Shown one piece after another: positions 9,736 through 19,089 of a stretch of DNA of 47,043 nucleotides. The notes beneath the pieces were generated by a model. The model was not told the origin of the DNA and searched no databases. It saw only the letters and a program-made list of their open reading frames with translations. Positions within the stretch are counted from its first letter, which is position 1. Each line of letters starts with the position of its first letter. The translations under genes and the position numbers were made by a program. The DNA comes from Clostridiales bacterium UBA1770 (GTDB lineage: Bacteria; Bacillota; Clostridia; Oscillospirales; CAG-272): positions 2,580-49,622 of the forward strand of contig DCGU01000041.1 in assembly GCA_002315325.1 (NCBI GenBank), read 5' to 3'.

Positions 9736-11046
9736 TTAATTCTCAAATTTAATTTTGTCATGCACGCTGATATTCTCACCGGTTTGCACCTCAATCAGCG
9801 TAATCTCGGTGTTTGCAATCACGGTGTGTTTGCATCCGCGCGGGAGCGTAATAAAGTCACCGGCTGAAACGGCTTTTTCTTCCCCGTCAATCACCACCGT
9901 TCCCGTGCCGTCAATGACCGTCCAGGTCTCGTCACGGAAATGGTGCGCGTGGTAATTCATCCGATGTCCGGGCAGCAAAACGACCTTTATCGTCATGCTT
10001 TCACGCCCCATATCCAATACGTGGTAATACCCCCAACTCTTTTCGGCATACATCACCTGTTGGTCGATTTTATCCACGTAGGGCTTAATATAGGACGACT
10101 GCTCCTTGTCGGAAACGAGAATACCCTCATGCGAGGCGGAAATCACGACGTTCTTCAGGCCCATAGCAAAGACGGGCACGGACAGTTCGTTGATGACGTG
10201 CACGTTTTGGCAGGACTCACTGACGATGGCGTTTCCGACGGTCTGTTCACTCATAGTTTCCGTCAGGGTATTCCAGGTACCGACGTCTTTCCAGTCCCCG
10301 TTAAAACGAACGACCTGTATATTCTTTTCGTGCTCTACGACAGCATAGTCAAAGGAAATCTTGGGGAGCGTATCGTACTGATCAAATAACTCCTGATACT
10401 GCGAAGAGCCGAGTATATTCTGCGCAACGTTCAGCACAAATCCCAATTTAAAGGCAAAGATACCGCCGTTCCACAGAGCCCCCCTGGCAATGTAATCGGC
10501 AGCCACGTCAACCGTCGGCTTTTCCTTAAACGCAGAGACAGTGCTGACCGCCCCCGCTGACGTCGGGATAATATAGCCGTATTTTTCACTCGGATAGGTC
10601 GGCGTGATACCCATCAGGCACAAATTGGCCTCACCTTTATCTGCCTGTTGTGACAACGTCTTCAGGCATTGGAAATAATCGTTATTGACGTACGGGTCGA
10701 CCGGGCATACGACGATGGATTCGTCTTCGGAAACACCCTGCACGTCGCGCAAATACGCCGCTGCCAGGACGATAGCGGGAAACGTATCCCGCCTGCAGGG
10801 TTCCACGGAAATACCGATGGATTCCCCTAACTGATTGTGCAGGGCCGATACCTGGTTTTTGGCCGTGGCAACCGTCACAACGGCGTCAGGATCGACCTCC
10901 GTGATTTGGCGATACACACGCTGCACCATGGATTCATAGGTGCCGTCTTCCCGTTTGAAAAACTTAATAAATTGTTTGGACCGGATATCGTTGGACAGCG
11001 GCCACAATCTTTTCCCGGATCCACCGGATAATAAAATTACGTTCAT
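9736..11046 (-). CDS. manC: Mannose-1-phosphate guanylyltransferase (GDP-mannose synthesis)
   Basis: 436 residues. The N-terminal nucleotidyltransferase has LSGGSGKRLWPLSN and SKQFIKFF, the signature of GDP-mannose pyrophosphorylases. The C-terminal ~110 residues form the cupin of type II phosphomannose isomerases (WGYYHVLD, PGHRMNYHAHHFRDE, a GDFITLPRG turn). The product GDP-mannose feeds gmd and fcl upstream in the same operon. Its ATG directly abuts the fcl stop. Whether the cupin half retains isomerase activity cannot be read from sequence. Confidence 0.95.
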   Translation of the reverse strand: MNVILLSGGSGKRLWPLSNDIRSKQFIKFFKREDGTYESMVQRVYRQITEVDPDAVVTVATAKNQVSALHNQLGESIGISVEPCRRDTFPAIVLAAAYLRDVQGVSEDESIVVCPVDPYVNNDYFQCLKTLSQQADKGEANLCLMGITPTYPSEKYGYIIPTSAGAVSTVSAFKEKPTVDVAADYIARGALWNGGIFAFKLGFVLNVAQNILGSSQYQELFDQYDTLPKISFDYAVVEHEKNIQVVRFNGDWKDVGTWNTLTETMSEQTVGNAIVSESCQNVHVINELSVPVFAMGLKNVVISASHEGILVSDKEQSSYIKPYVDKIDQQVMYAEKSWGYYHVLDMGRESMTIKVVLLPGHRMNYHAHHFRDETWTVIDGTGTVVIDGEEKAVSAGDFITLPRGCKHTVIANTEITLIEVQTGENISVHDKIKFEN

Positions 11047-11991
11047 TTATCTTTCTGCACGCATAGGATTGGTCAAAAAATCTTGGTAAGCCAATCGAAT
11101 GCCGTCTTCCAATTCCGTTTTATAATGCCAGCCGAGCTGCTCGGCCTTGGACACGTCCAACAGCTTGCGCGGGGTTCCGTTCGGCTTGGTCGTATCCCAC
11201 AATATTTCGCCGGTGTAACCGATAACCTTGGCAACCGTTTCGGTCAGGGCCCTGATGGTCAGCTCTTTACCCGTACCGGCATTCACCGTTTCGTTACCGG
11301 AGTAATGGTTCATTAAGAACACGCACAGGTTTGCCAAATCGTCCACGTATAAAAACTCGCGCAAAGGTGACCCATCTCCCCAGCAGGTAACCGACGGGGC
11401 TCCATTCATTTTCGCTTCGTGAAAGCGGCGAATCAATGCCGGCAGGACGTGGCTGTGCTCCGGGTGGTAATTGTCGTTGGGGCCGTACAGGTTGGTCGGC
11501 ATAACCGAAATATAGTCGGTACCGTACTGACGGTTCAGGAATTCACAATATTTCAGCCCGGATATTTTCGCGAGCGCATACGCCTCGTTGGTTTTTTCCA
11601 ATGCCGACGTCAACAGGCAATCTTCCTTCATGGGTTGCGGTGCCATACGGGGATAGATGCAGGAAGACCCGAGAAACTCGAGTTTTTTACAGCCGTTCTG
11701 CCACGCGGCGTGAATGGCGTTCATTTCCAGCATCATATTGTCATACATAAAATCCGCCAAATGATTTTGGTTGGCAATAATGCCGCCCACCTTGGCCGCT
11801 GCCAGAAAGACGTATTCCGGTCTTTCCTGTGCGAAGAATGCGTTGACGTCATCTTGCTTCAGCAAGTCCAGTTCGGCGTGCGTACGCGTGATGATATTGG
11901 TATACCCTTGGCGTGTCAGTTCCCGCACGATGGCGGAGCCGACCATACCGCGATGCCCTGCAACGTATATTTTTGCGTTTTTCTCCATCAT
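11047..11991 (-). CDS. fcl: GDP-L-fucose synthase
   Basis: 314-residue NADPH-dependent epimerase/reductase converting GDP-4-keto-6-deoxymannose to GDP-L-fucose. Seen are the Rossmann motif GHRGMVGSAIVR, SSCIYPR around the catalytic Ser/Cys region, and YALAKISGLKYCE with the Tyr-x3-Lys pair. The start overlaps the gmd stop (ATGATG; ATG at 11991 or 11988), so the two are translationally coupled. Length is normal for the family. Confidence 0.96.
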   Translation of the reverse strand: MMEKNAKIYVAGHRGMVGSAIVRELTRQGYTNIITRTHAELDLLKQDDVNAFFAQERPEYVFLAAAKVGGIIANQNHLADFMYDNMMLEMNAIHAAWQNGCKKLEFLGSSCIYPRMAPQPMKEDCLLTSALEKTNEAYALAKISGLKYCEFLNRQYGTDYISVMPTNLYGPNDNYHPEHSHVLPALIRRFHEAKMNGAPSVTCWGDGSPLREFLYVDDLANLCVFLMNHYSGNETVNAGTGKELTIRALTETVAKVIGYTGEILWDTTKPNGTPRKLLDVSKAEQLGWHYKTELEDGIRLAYQDFLTNPMRAER

Positions 11992-13034
11992 TTCAGTTGC
12001 CCCATCAATGCCTTTTCGTTCCGTGCCTGCTGACGGTCGTATTGCGCCATAATGGCAACCAACTGTTCGTAGGACGTTTTTTGCGGATTCCAGCCAAGCA
12101 CGGTTCTTGCCTTGGTCGGGTCGCCCAGCAGGTTATCCACGTCGGTGGGACGGAACCATTTGGGGTTGACGCAAACCAGCATTTTGCCGGTTTTCACGTC
12201 GTATCCCTTTTCATCCATACCCTGCCCTTCCCAACGGAGGGTAATGCCGTTAGCGGCAAACGCAAGCGTGGTGAATTCGCGAACGGTGTGCTGTACACCG
12301 GTGGCGATGACGAAATCATCCGGCTTGTCCTGCTGCAAAATCAGCCACATACACTCCACGTATTCCTTGGCATAGCCCCAGTCACGCAGAGAGTCCAAGT
12401 TGCCCAGTTCCAAATGATCCTGCATCCCTTCCGCAATGCGGGCGGCGGCAATCGTGATTTTTCGCGTAACAAAGTTTTCACCGCGGCGTTCCGATTCGTG
12501 ATTGAACAAAATGCCGTTGGCGCAGAACATGCCATAGGCCTCGCGGTATTCCTTCATCATCCAAAAGCCGTACTGCTTCGCAATGGCATAGGGACTGTAG
12601 GGATGGAAGGGCGTCGTTTCCTTTTGCGGAATTTCCTCCACCTTGCCATACAGTTCCGACGTGGAGGCCTGATAAATGCGGCATGTCTTTTCCAACTTTA
12701 ACATACGTACGGCTTCCAAAATGCGCAGGACGCCGATGGCATCCACGTCACCGGAATATTCCGGCACGTCAAAGGAAACCTGCACGTGGCTCTGCGCCGC
12801 TAAATTATAGATTTCATCCGGCATCACGCTGCCGATAATGCGAATGAGCGACGTGGAGTCGGTCAGGTCACCGTCGTGTAACGTAATGCGGGATAAGATG
12901 TCGGTCAGTCGACCGGTATTGGAAAACGAGCTGCGCCGCACGACACCATGCACTTCGTAGCCCTTTTCCAATAAGAATTCGGCCAAATAGGAGCCGTCCT
13001 GTCCGGTGATACCGGTAATTAGTGCTTTTTTCAT
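11988..13034 (-). CDS. gmd: GDP-mannose 4,6-dehydratase
   Basis: 348-residue enzyme converting GDP-mannose to GDP-4-keto-6-deoxymannose, the first committed step to GDP-fucose. Motifs are GITGQDGSYLAEFLLEKGY at the N-terminus, TSELYGK, SPYAIAKQYGFWM with the catalytic Tyr and Lys, and NHESERRGENFVTRK, all diagnostic of Gmd. ATG at 13034 follows a weak GGAA site; the alternative ATG at 13046 has none. It is the first of gmd-fcl-manC-fkp and directly follows a fucosyltransferase gene. Confidence 0.96.
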   Translation of the reverse strand: MKKALITGITGQDGSYLAEFLLEKGYEVHGVVRRSSFSNTGRLTDILSRITLHDGDLTDSTSLIRIIGSVMPDEIYNLAAQSHVQVSFDVPEYSGDVDAIGVLRILEAVRMLKLEKTCRIYQASTSELYGKVEEIPQKETTPFHPYSPYAIAKQYGFWMMKEYREAYGMFCANGILFNHESERRGENFVTRKITIAAARIAEGMQDHLELGNLDSLRDWGYAKEYVECMWLILQQDKPDDFVIATGVQHTVREFTTLAFAANGITLRWEGQGMDEKGYDVKTGKMLVCVNPKWFRPTDVDNLLGDPTKARTVLGWNPQKTSYEQLVAIMAQYDRQQARNEKALMGQLK

Positions 13035-13072
13035 ATAAAATTCCATTTCATTTAGTTATTATCTACCAAAAA

Positions 13073-13897
13073 CTAATTATTGTCTATTTTTATCGTGGTC
13101 TTTTTGATTTGGCCTAATTGTGCAGCCATATCCGAATAGCTACTCCAATATGACCCCCACAATTCTTTGCAGGAAGACAACAAAAGTAATTCAACGTAAG
13201 CATTTATCTCGCCATCGTTCGTAAAGCGTTCTGCTTGTTCCGGGTCATAGGTTAAGATACAAGTACCAAATTCATTTCTAAGCTTGTCTTTGATAGAACA
13301 ATCATCCGTGGCCAAATAAAAACGAGCGTTAGAGTTTTGTCGCAATTCGGCTCTGATTTTTTCTTCAAACAAATAAAGTGGACTCATTTCGGTAGACGAC
13401 ATATTATCAGTCCGACGGACGTGAACCCCAATAATCGCCTCATCCCACCCCAACTGTTGCTGAAGGTCGGTTACTTTATCTTTTACTTTTTTTATCGGAT
13501 GTAAAATTGAAAGCGTATTATGCCAGATAATAGGCGACCCGGTATCCAAAACAACAATTTTATCATTTGGAAACGAATTATTAATCTCATTTACAGCTTT
13601 CGCACTTAATAATTCACTTTCTTCTTGTCCAATATATTTAGAACAACACAAACGTAAAATGGAACGAAATATCTTATTAATACCCCTTGTCAACACTCTC
13701 TCACCGGGCAAAGTGGATATCACCGTGACACCGGAAGGCTTTTTAAAAAGACGTTTAAACGGCACAACCATACCGAAGTATTTGTGGCGTTCCCACAATA
13801 TCACCATTTTATTACTCGTTTGTTGTGCAACAGCGTATGCACTATTGATTGCCCGCATCCTATTGCATAACCCACCCTTGGGAATCACTACTATCAT
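13073..13897 (-). CDS. Putative fucosyltransferase, NodZ/FUT8-like GT-B
   Basis: 274 residues. It starts with IPKGGLCNRMRAINSAYAVA, the glycine-rich N-terminal loop of this fucosyltransferase superfamily. HVRRTDN at 159-165 is motif I of alpha-1,6-fucosyltransferases (NodZ, FUT8), whose Arg residues bind GDP-fucose. FYLATDD at 193-199 and a Ser-rich segment at about 241-262 match motifs II and III. It is shorter than NodZ (~320). Its stop lies just upstream of gmd, so donor synthesis and use are neighbours. AAAGGA 7 nt before ATG supports the start. Linkage and acceptor are unknown; other GT-B O-fucosyltransferase-like roles are possible. Confidence 0.75.
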   Translation of the reverse strand: MIVVIPKGGLCNRMRAINSAYAVAQQTSNKMVILWERHKYFGMVVPFKRLFKKPSGVTVISTLPGERVLTRGINKIFRSILRLCCSKYIGQEESELLSAKAVNEINNSFPNDKIVVLDTGSPIIWHNTLSILHPIKKVKDKVTDLQQQLGWDEAIIGVHVRRTDNMSSTEMSPLYLFEEKIRAELRQNSNARFYLATDDCSIKDKLRNEFGTCILTYDPEQAERFTNDGEINAYVELLLLSSCKELWGSYWSSYSDMAAQLGQIKKTTIKIDNN

Positions 13898-13898
13898 T

Positions 13899-14924
13899 TC
13901 AATTTCCTTTCATTTTCCCTCGAACAACTGCCAACAATTCCCGTAGGCCACCTTTTTTTAAGAGTGAAATTGCATACTTCGTTTTTCCGACAAGTGGATA
14001 CACAACGTACACGTAAAACGCATTGGTTTTGAAGCGCACAATCCTTTTTGAATGCCCGTCACTTTTCATATCCCGCTTTCTCGCATCCAATACCGCTTTT
14101 ATATGAAGGCGTTCTTCCTGCGACACGTTGCTTTTACGCAACTGATTCTTACAGTCCAACCAAAACACGTGGCGGTTTCTTATATAATGCTGTGCCAATT
14201 CAAACATTTCGTGACTTTCAAAAAAGCCTATCATTTCGTCAAGCGTTTTGAAATTATCCAACCAATGGATATTGAACCGTCTTGACACACCGGTTTCACT
14301 CAACCAATACGCATACTGCCCTTTGGACGTTGACACAACCGTATTGCTGTCAAACATCCATTGATAAACGGTTGCAAAATCTTCACTGAATTTTCTATCT
14401 GTCGGAAAGGGATGGTGTTGTGCAATGCTTGTTCGAACTAACTTACACCATGGTGCACGAATAATGGAATTATCCGTTTGACAACAATCAAACAATGCAT
14501 CTCTGCCTGTCATTGTACGTGTTTCCGGTGTAAAAGCCATCAACGTCTCACCGTCGGGAGTAATCCTTGCATATCCGGCAACCACCATATCTGCACGGGC
14601 ATCTTTAACACCCTCATATAGTGCCGCCAAATAGTCCGGACTGATACTGTCATCACTATCCACAAACGTCACGTACTCACCGCATGCGTGCTCCAATCCA
14701 ACGTTTCTGGCAGTTGATACACCACCGTTTTCCTTGTGGATAACGCGGACACGTGAATCAAATGAGGCGTATTCATCGCAAATAGCCGGGCAATTATCCG
14801 GTGAACCGTCATCCACCAAAATCAATTCAAAATCCGCGAACGTTTGGGCAAGGATACTGTCCACACATCTATACAAATACGGTTCCACTTTGTAGACCGG
14901 AACAATAACAGTAAGCGTAGCCAT
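13899..14924 (-). CDS. GT2 glycosyltransferase, paralogue A of a three-gene array
   Basis: 341-residue GT-A enzyme with VDDGS at 37-41, NGGVSTARNVGLE at about 67-79, and the metal-binding DSDD at 89-92. The first ~100 residues are nearly the same as those of the next two upstream genes (VIVPVYKVEPYL, RCVDSIL, DDGSPDNCP), while the C-terminal two thirds differ. In this family the C-terminal half sets acceptor choice. The C-terminus is basic, possibly membrane-associating. GGGAG 5 nt before ATG supports the start. The gap to the next gene is 1 bp. Confidence 0.88.
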   Translation of the reverse strand: MATLTVIVPVYKVEPYLYRCVDSILAQTFADFELILVDDGSPDNCPAICDEYASFDSRVRVIHKENGGVSTARNVGLEHACGEYVTFVDSDDSISPDYLAALYEGVKDARADMVVAGYARITPDGETLMAFTPETRTMTGRDALFDCCQTDNSIIRAPWCKLVRTSIAQHHPFPTDRKFSEDFATVYQWMFDSNTVVSTSKGQYAYWLSETGVSRRFNIHWLDNFKTLDEMIGFFESHEMFELAQHYIRNRHVFWLDCKNQLRKSNVSQEERLHIKAVLDARKRDMKSDGHSKRIVRFKTNAFYVYVVYPLVGKTKYAISLLKKGGLRELLAVVRGKMKGN

Positions 14925-14993
14925 AATAACTCCCTTAGATAATCGTTCTACGTTTATACGTTTGACTTTGACAAAAAATATGTCGTCAGCACA

Positions 14994-16040
14994 TCATTCT
15001 CTCACTATATGATGTTTGTTTTTAACAGTATTCGACATACAACCGTACACAAATTTAAACGCTTTCTTTATTCCATAGAAGACGTTAAACGTGCAAATAA
15101 TTGAAACCGGTCGTTTTTTCCCCAAAGCAACCCGAAGTGAGAAATTATACCTGAGAAAATCTTTTCTTTTCTTTATCAAGTATTGAACGTGCTTATTTTC
15201 TAAATAATGTTGTAATATTTTAACTTTTTTTTGCACTGAATCGTGAGAAAGTAACAAAAGAGGAATATAAATTGAACATGCGGTAAGGATTTCATCACTC
15301 ACTACCCTCTCTAGTTCTGCACGTTGAGCAGGAGCAACCTTTGCCAATTCATCATAGCAATACTCACGTGAAACTGCAACGTAGTCAATCATATGAAAAG
15401 ACGGCGTATTCGTCAATCTAGTCTCTTCATACATTACGTAATGATAATCACAATTTTCAATTACGCGAATTGAAGATACCCATTTCACATAATCCACAAC
15501 AAACATCGTATCTTCCCCCCAACGAATATTTTCGGGGAATCTAACGTTGTATGTGTTGATAATCTTATGGTTGAATAACTTGCAACATGGTCCAAACAAG
15601 GAACCTTCCTTGATTAACGTAACAAAATCTATATTATCTTCTATATAAATATTGGGAGTGTATGGTTTTTCCGTTGAACCATTGTCTGTTCTTTGGATTA
15701 CTACACCGGATATTGTCAAATCATATCTTGTGTCAAATAAATTTTGTAGATAATCGGAATCAACCCAATCGTCACTATCAACAAATACAATGAAATCTCC
15801 AATTGAATTATCTAACCCAACGTTTCTTGCACTAGCTGCTCCACCATTTGGTTTATGAATCACCTTAATTCGATTATCGGACTTAGCATACGCATCACAA
15901 ATTGTCGGGCAGTTATCCGGTGAACCATCGTCAACCAAAATCAATTCAAAGTCCGTAAACGTTTGCTTTAGGATACTATCAACGCAACGACGAAGATAGG
16001 GTTCAACCTTATACACCGGTACAATAACTGAAATCGTCAT
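14994..16040 (-). CDS. GT2 glycosyltransferase, paralogue B of the array
   Basis: 348 residues with DDGS at 37-40, NGGAASARNVGLD and DSDD at 88-91. The N-terminal donor-binding half matches its two neighbours. The C-terminal half is AT-rich and different, with WGEDTMF at mid-protein, the usual catalytic ED region. It ends in a basic helix. The ribosome binding site is weak. The 69 bp gap before paralogue A shows no clear signal. Donor sugar cannot be told from sequence. Confidence 0.87.
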   Translation of the reverse strand: MTISVIVPVYKVEPYLRRCVDSILKQTFTDFELILVDDGSPDNCPTICDAYAKSDNRIKVIHKPNGGAASARNVGLDNSIGDFIVFVDSDDWVDSDYLQNLFDTRYDLTISGVVIQRTDNGSTEKPYTPNIYIEDNIDFVTLIKEGSLFGPCCKLFNHKIINTYNVRFPENIRWGEDTMFVVDYVKWVSSIRVIENCDYHYVMYEETRLTNTPSFHMIDYVAVSREYCYDELAKVAPAQRAELERVVSDEILTACSIYIPLLLLSHDSVQKKVKILQHYLENKHVQYLIKKRKDFLRYNFSLRVALGKKRPVSIICTFNVFYGIKKAFKFVYGCMSNTVKNKHHIVRE

Positions 16041-16044
16041 ATAC

Positions 16045-17118
16045 TTATCTTAACCTACTTCTTATTAGCATTAATGAATCATAAACCCGGAGTAACCACA
16101 AATCAACAAGTCTCCCCTTTCCCCAATATGCCGCTTCTTTTTTTGCATACCAACGCCTATACCATTTCTTAACCCCAATAATAGGTGTCCGTCCATGACT
16201 GAAATTCATCATATGGTGTTTGAAGAAGGAAAAATCATTTACATCATTAATGACCTTAACCCGTAATTTCTTTCGCGAAAGTCGTAATGACATCATACAA
16301 TCATGGAGATAGCCACTAATAAACGTAAAGAAAAGTGTCGAAAAAATACCGGAAAGGCATTCGTTGGATTGGTTGACTTGAAGAAAATCAAAAAAGCATT
16401 TACACAGTTCATTTAATCTTCCAATCTTAAAATTATACTTCTCCTTGCTAATGATGGATCCGGAACGATTTGCAACGTAATAATATAACGGCGTACTTAT
16501 ATATACAATTTGCTTACAACACGACGTATAACATAAAATAAAGAGCACATCTTCCGCAAATATTTTATCTGTGTCAATAAATCGAATATGGTACTGCTCA
16601 ATTATTGTTCTACGATAGATTGTTGCCCAGGCTGCCCAACATACATGATAGGTTAACAAATCACAAATAAAGAAATCTTGCTTTGACGAATCCGTACTAA
16701 TATCGTAAACTTTATTTTCCTTTGGTAATAATACACTTGATTTACCGGTATCTTCATCCATATAATAATAGCTGAATGTAACACGGTCCACATTAGCCGT
16801 AAATGAACTCATTGCTGTTGACAGAAGGTCAGAGGAAACATAATCGTCGCTATCAACAAAGAGAACGTATTCTCCGGTAGCAACGTCAAGTCCGGCGTTG
16901 CGAGCACTGGACAAGCCGCCGTTCGGTTTGTGAATAACTTTGACTCGTGCATCTATCAAAGCATACTCGTCACAGATACCAGGACAGTTATCCGGTGACC
17001 CGTCATCCACTAATATCAGTTCAAAATCCGTAAACGTTTGAACAAGTATACTGTCCACGCAACGGCGGAGATACGGTTCAACTTTGAAGACGGGGACTAT
17101 AACACTTATAATAGGCAT
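16045..17118 (-). CDS. GT2 glycosyltransferase, paralogue C of the array
   Basis: 357 residues with DDGS at 38-41, NGGLSSARNAGLD, DSDD at 89-92 and a mid-protein FAEDVLF containing the catalytic acidic pair. It shares its first ~100 residues with paralogues A and B, then diverges. The C-terminal region is Arg/Lys-rich. GGGAG 6 nt upstream supports ATG at 17118. The C-terminal coding region is much more AT-rich than the N-terminal part, which suggests domain shuffling or different histories. Confidence 0.87.
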   Translation of the reverse strand: MPIISVIVPVFKVEPYLRRCVDSILVQTFTDFELILVDDGSPDNCPGICDEYALIDARVKVIHKPNGGLSSARNAGLDVATGEYVLFVDSDDYVSSDLLSTAMSSFTANVDRVTFSYYYMDEDTGKSSVLLPKENKVYDISTDSSKQDFFICDLLTYHVCWAAWATIYRRTIIEQYHIRFIDTDKIFAEDVLFILCYTSCCKQIVYISTPLYYYVANRSGSIISKEKYNFKIGRLNELCKCFFDFLQVNQSNECLSGIFSTLFFTFISGYLHDCMMSLRLSRKKLRVKVINDVNDFSFFKHHMMNFSHGRTPIIGVKKWYRRWYAKKEAAYWGKGRLVDLWLLRVYDSLMLIRSRLR

Positions 17119-17188
17119 TGCATTCTCCCTTTTATACCATCAATGATTGGGCATATTCAATCGGCAAAACAAAAAGTCTCTTGCATTT

Positions 17189-18049
17189 TTATGTTGTTAA
17201 GAAATAGATAACGTTATTTTTTCTTTTCTGTTTTGCACAAACGTACCATTTCCCAACCCATGTTTTTTTGATTCGGTTTTTCACACCAGCCCAAATACCT
17301 TCTTTTATTTCAGAGCCACGCATAAATGCTGTACCGCCAAAATTTGCTTTATTCAGGAATTCTATTAGGCATTTTTCCGGTACCATAAATTCTTCTGAGG
17401 ATATCAGGTCTTTTTCCACACAGTAATACTCATGTTCCGTTGCATATTTTTGCACGTGCGATTGATCATGCCAAACTGCAATGACACCATTATTTAAATC
17501 AGTTGTTACAGCATCTCGTAAATCGTTGCACATTTGAATGATTGCCGTGCTCGTTCCACCCCAAAAGCCACCCATAACGTCACGGCATTCTTGTTCGGGA
17601 GGAATGTACGCCATAGAATCCGGATTGCGTTCCGGCGACCAACCCTTTCCCCAATAGTCGTCATACGCATACGGATGAACCGCAAATGTCAAAGGGGATT
17701 CCACGCAGGGCAACGGAATATTTTCTGTTGTAACATCACGCAGAACCACCGAGTTTGCATTAAAAAAATAACAATATTCGTAAGTGTTCAGTTTGTTCTG
17801 GATACAGCAAAACCACTGATAGCGCAAAAGCGTGTTATACGGCCAGCCCGAGTTCGCCTGAAAAATCGGATGAACGTTTTCCACGTTTTTGCGGATGAAT
17901 TCGTTATCATCAGTAAACACAAAATACTCTTTTGGGACATCAGGATAAAAATGCTTTTCGCAAGACGCATAGAATCCATCCCACAAAATAGTATATTTTC
18001 CAATCCCGATATATAGAATTGCTATTCGTTTATTTTTGTTATCAGTCAT
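17189..18049 (-). CDS. GT6 family glycosyltransferase (blood group A/B-like), NAN variant
   Basis: 286 residues matching family GT6, which in vertebrates makes blood group A and B antigens and alpha-Gal by adding GalNAc or Gal alpha-1,3 to galactose. Hallmarks are LYIGIGKY at about 13-20, EYFVFTDD, GWPYNTLLRY, YFFNANSVV with NAN at 97-99, FAVHP, ERNPDSMAYIP, MGGFWGGTS and VWHDQSHVQKY. Vertebrate enzymes have DxD at the NAN site; bacterial ones such as Bacteroides ovatus BoGT6a have NxN and are reported metal-independent. ATG at 18049 overlaps the upstream GT11 stop as ATGA, so the two are coupled. GT11 would make the Fuc-alpha-1,2-Gal acceptor GT6 needs. GalNAc versus Gal donor use cannot be read here. 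Confidence 0.9.
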   Translation of the reverse strand: MTDNKNKRIAILYIGIGKYTILWDGFYASCEKHFYPDVPKEYFVFTDDNEFIRKNVENVHPIFQANSGWPYNTLLRYQWFCCIQNKLNTYEYCYFFNANSVVLRDVTTENIPLPCVESPLTFAVHPYAYDDYWGKGWSPERNPDSMAYIPPEQECRDVMGGFWGGTSTAIIQMCNDLRDAVTTDLNNGVIAVWHDQSHVQKYATEHEYYCVEKDLISSEEFMVPEKCLIEFLNKANFGGTAFMRGSEIKEGIWAGVKNRIKKTWVGKWYVCAKQKRKNNVIYFLTT

Positions 18050-18915
18050 ATTCTTATCCAATCATCAGGACAAATATCCGGGGTCTTACTTGTGTTGAGC
18101 CATCTTTGCGGAGCAGTTACTATTTTGGCAGGGTTTACATTCAGCCATGCCCCCCACCAGCTAAAGGAACTGTTGGCGATAATATTGTGCTTGCATTGAC
18201 TCATTAAATACATATCTGCCCAACCGTTTTTTTCGTCGTTTCCTTCTACAAACACACAATTATAATTGGAAAACAAGCTCTTGGCTTGTTCAATATCATT
18301 GGAAAAGATAAAAAACTTAGCATTAGGGATTTGGCCTTGTATATAAGAAATAGCTTTAAAATAATAGTACTCTGTGCAGATGTTGCCAAATAATGCTTTG
18401 TTTTCTGGCGTTAAGTAGTCCCCTAATCGAAGATGAATGGAAACCGGATTTTCTTCATTCCGAATCATAGATAAATACTTTTCGCTTTGCTCCGGCAATG
18501 GGTTCTTTATTTGAAACGCCGCGCGCACTTTTTCTTGGCATCCGTCAAAGTACTTTTCTGATTGCCAATACCCCTCATAGTATCCATCCGAAGCAGTTGC
18601 TTCTTCTACCAAATATTTTTCCACTTGCGTATCATTATGCCAGCTATGCGCTTTTCTAAACAGTTTGGAAAAGAAATATGGATGTTTCCCGTGAAGAAGG
18701 CTAATGCAACGTTGGCCGATTTTATGGTTCAACGTTCTTTTGGGCCCCTCCAACGTAAAACAATCAAAAATAGTACCTCTCCCCATTTTCTGCATTTCTT
18801 CATACAGCGTATTGGCATCATAATAGATATGTTTATATTGTGATGACTGGGCAATGTAGAAAGCATACTGGAACATTTGATTTCCAAGTCCACCCATTAA
18901 TTTGATTATTTTCAT
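18046..18915 (-). CDS. GT11 alpha-1,2-fucosyltransferase
   Basis: 289 residues, family GT11 (FUT1/FUT2, Helicobacter FutC, Escherichia WbwK type). It transfers fucose from GDP-fucose to the 2-position of galactose, making an H-type structure. Motifs are MGGLGNQMFQYAF at 7-19, GYWQSEKYF at 115-123, SIHLRLGDYL at 159-168 (the HxRxGDY donor-binding motif) and NSSFSWWGAWLN at 248-259. It overlaps the GT6 gene by 4 nt (ATGA). GDP-fucose is supplied by gmd, fcl, manC and fkp downstream. The weak Shine-Dalgarno AGGA lies 12 nt before the ATG. Confidence 0.94.
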   Translation of the reverse strand: MKIIKLMGGLGNQMFQYAFYIAQSSQYKHIYYDANTLYEEMQKMGRGTIFDCFTLEGPKRTLNHKIGQRCISLLHGKHPYFFSKLFRKAHSWHNDTQVEKYLVEEATASDGYYEGYWQSEKYFDGCQEKVRAAFQIKNPLPEQSEKYLSMIRNEENPVSIHLRLGDYLTPENKALFGNICTEYYYFKAISYIQGQIPNAKFFIFSNDIEQAKSLFSNYNCVFVEGNDEKNGWADMYLMSQCKHNIIANSSFSWWGAWLNVNPAKIVTAPQRWLNTSKTPDICPDDWIRI

Positions 18916-19089
18916 AATTTCGTATTTTCCTAATCTAAATTAATCTTATTCCTATTATCCCAGGTACTAACCACACTTTGATTTTTACCATTGCTTAGTA
19001 TGATATGACCTGATATTGAAAATGCGACTAATAAGCAACCAACTGCATTTTGTGATGCAAATATTAAACCTTTTTTCAATTACTTATCC

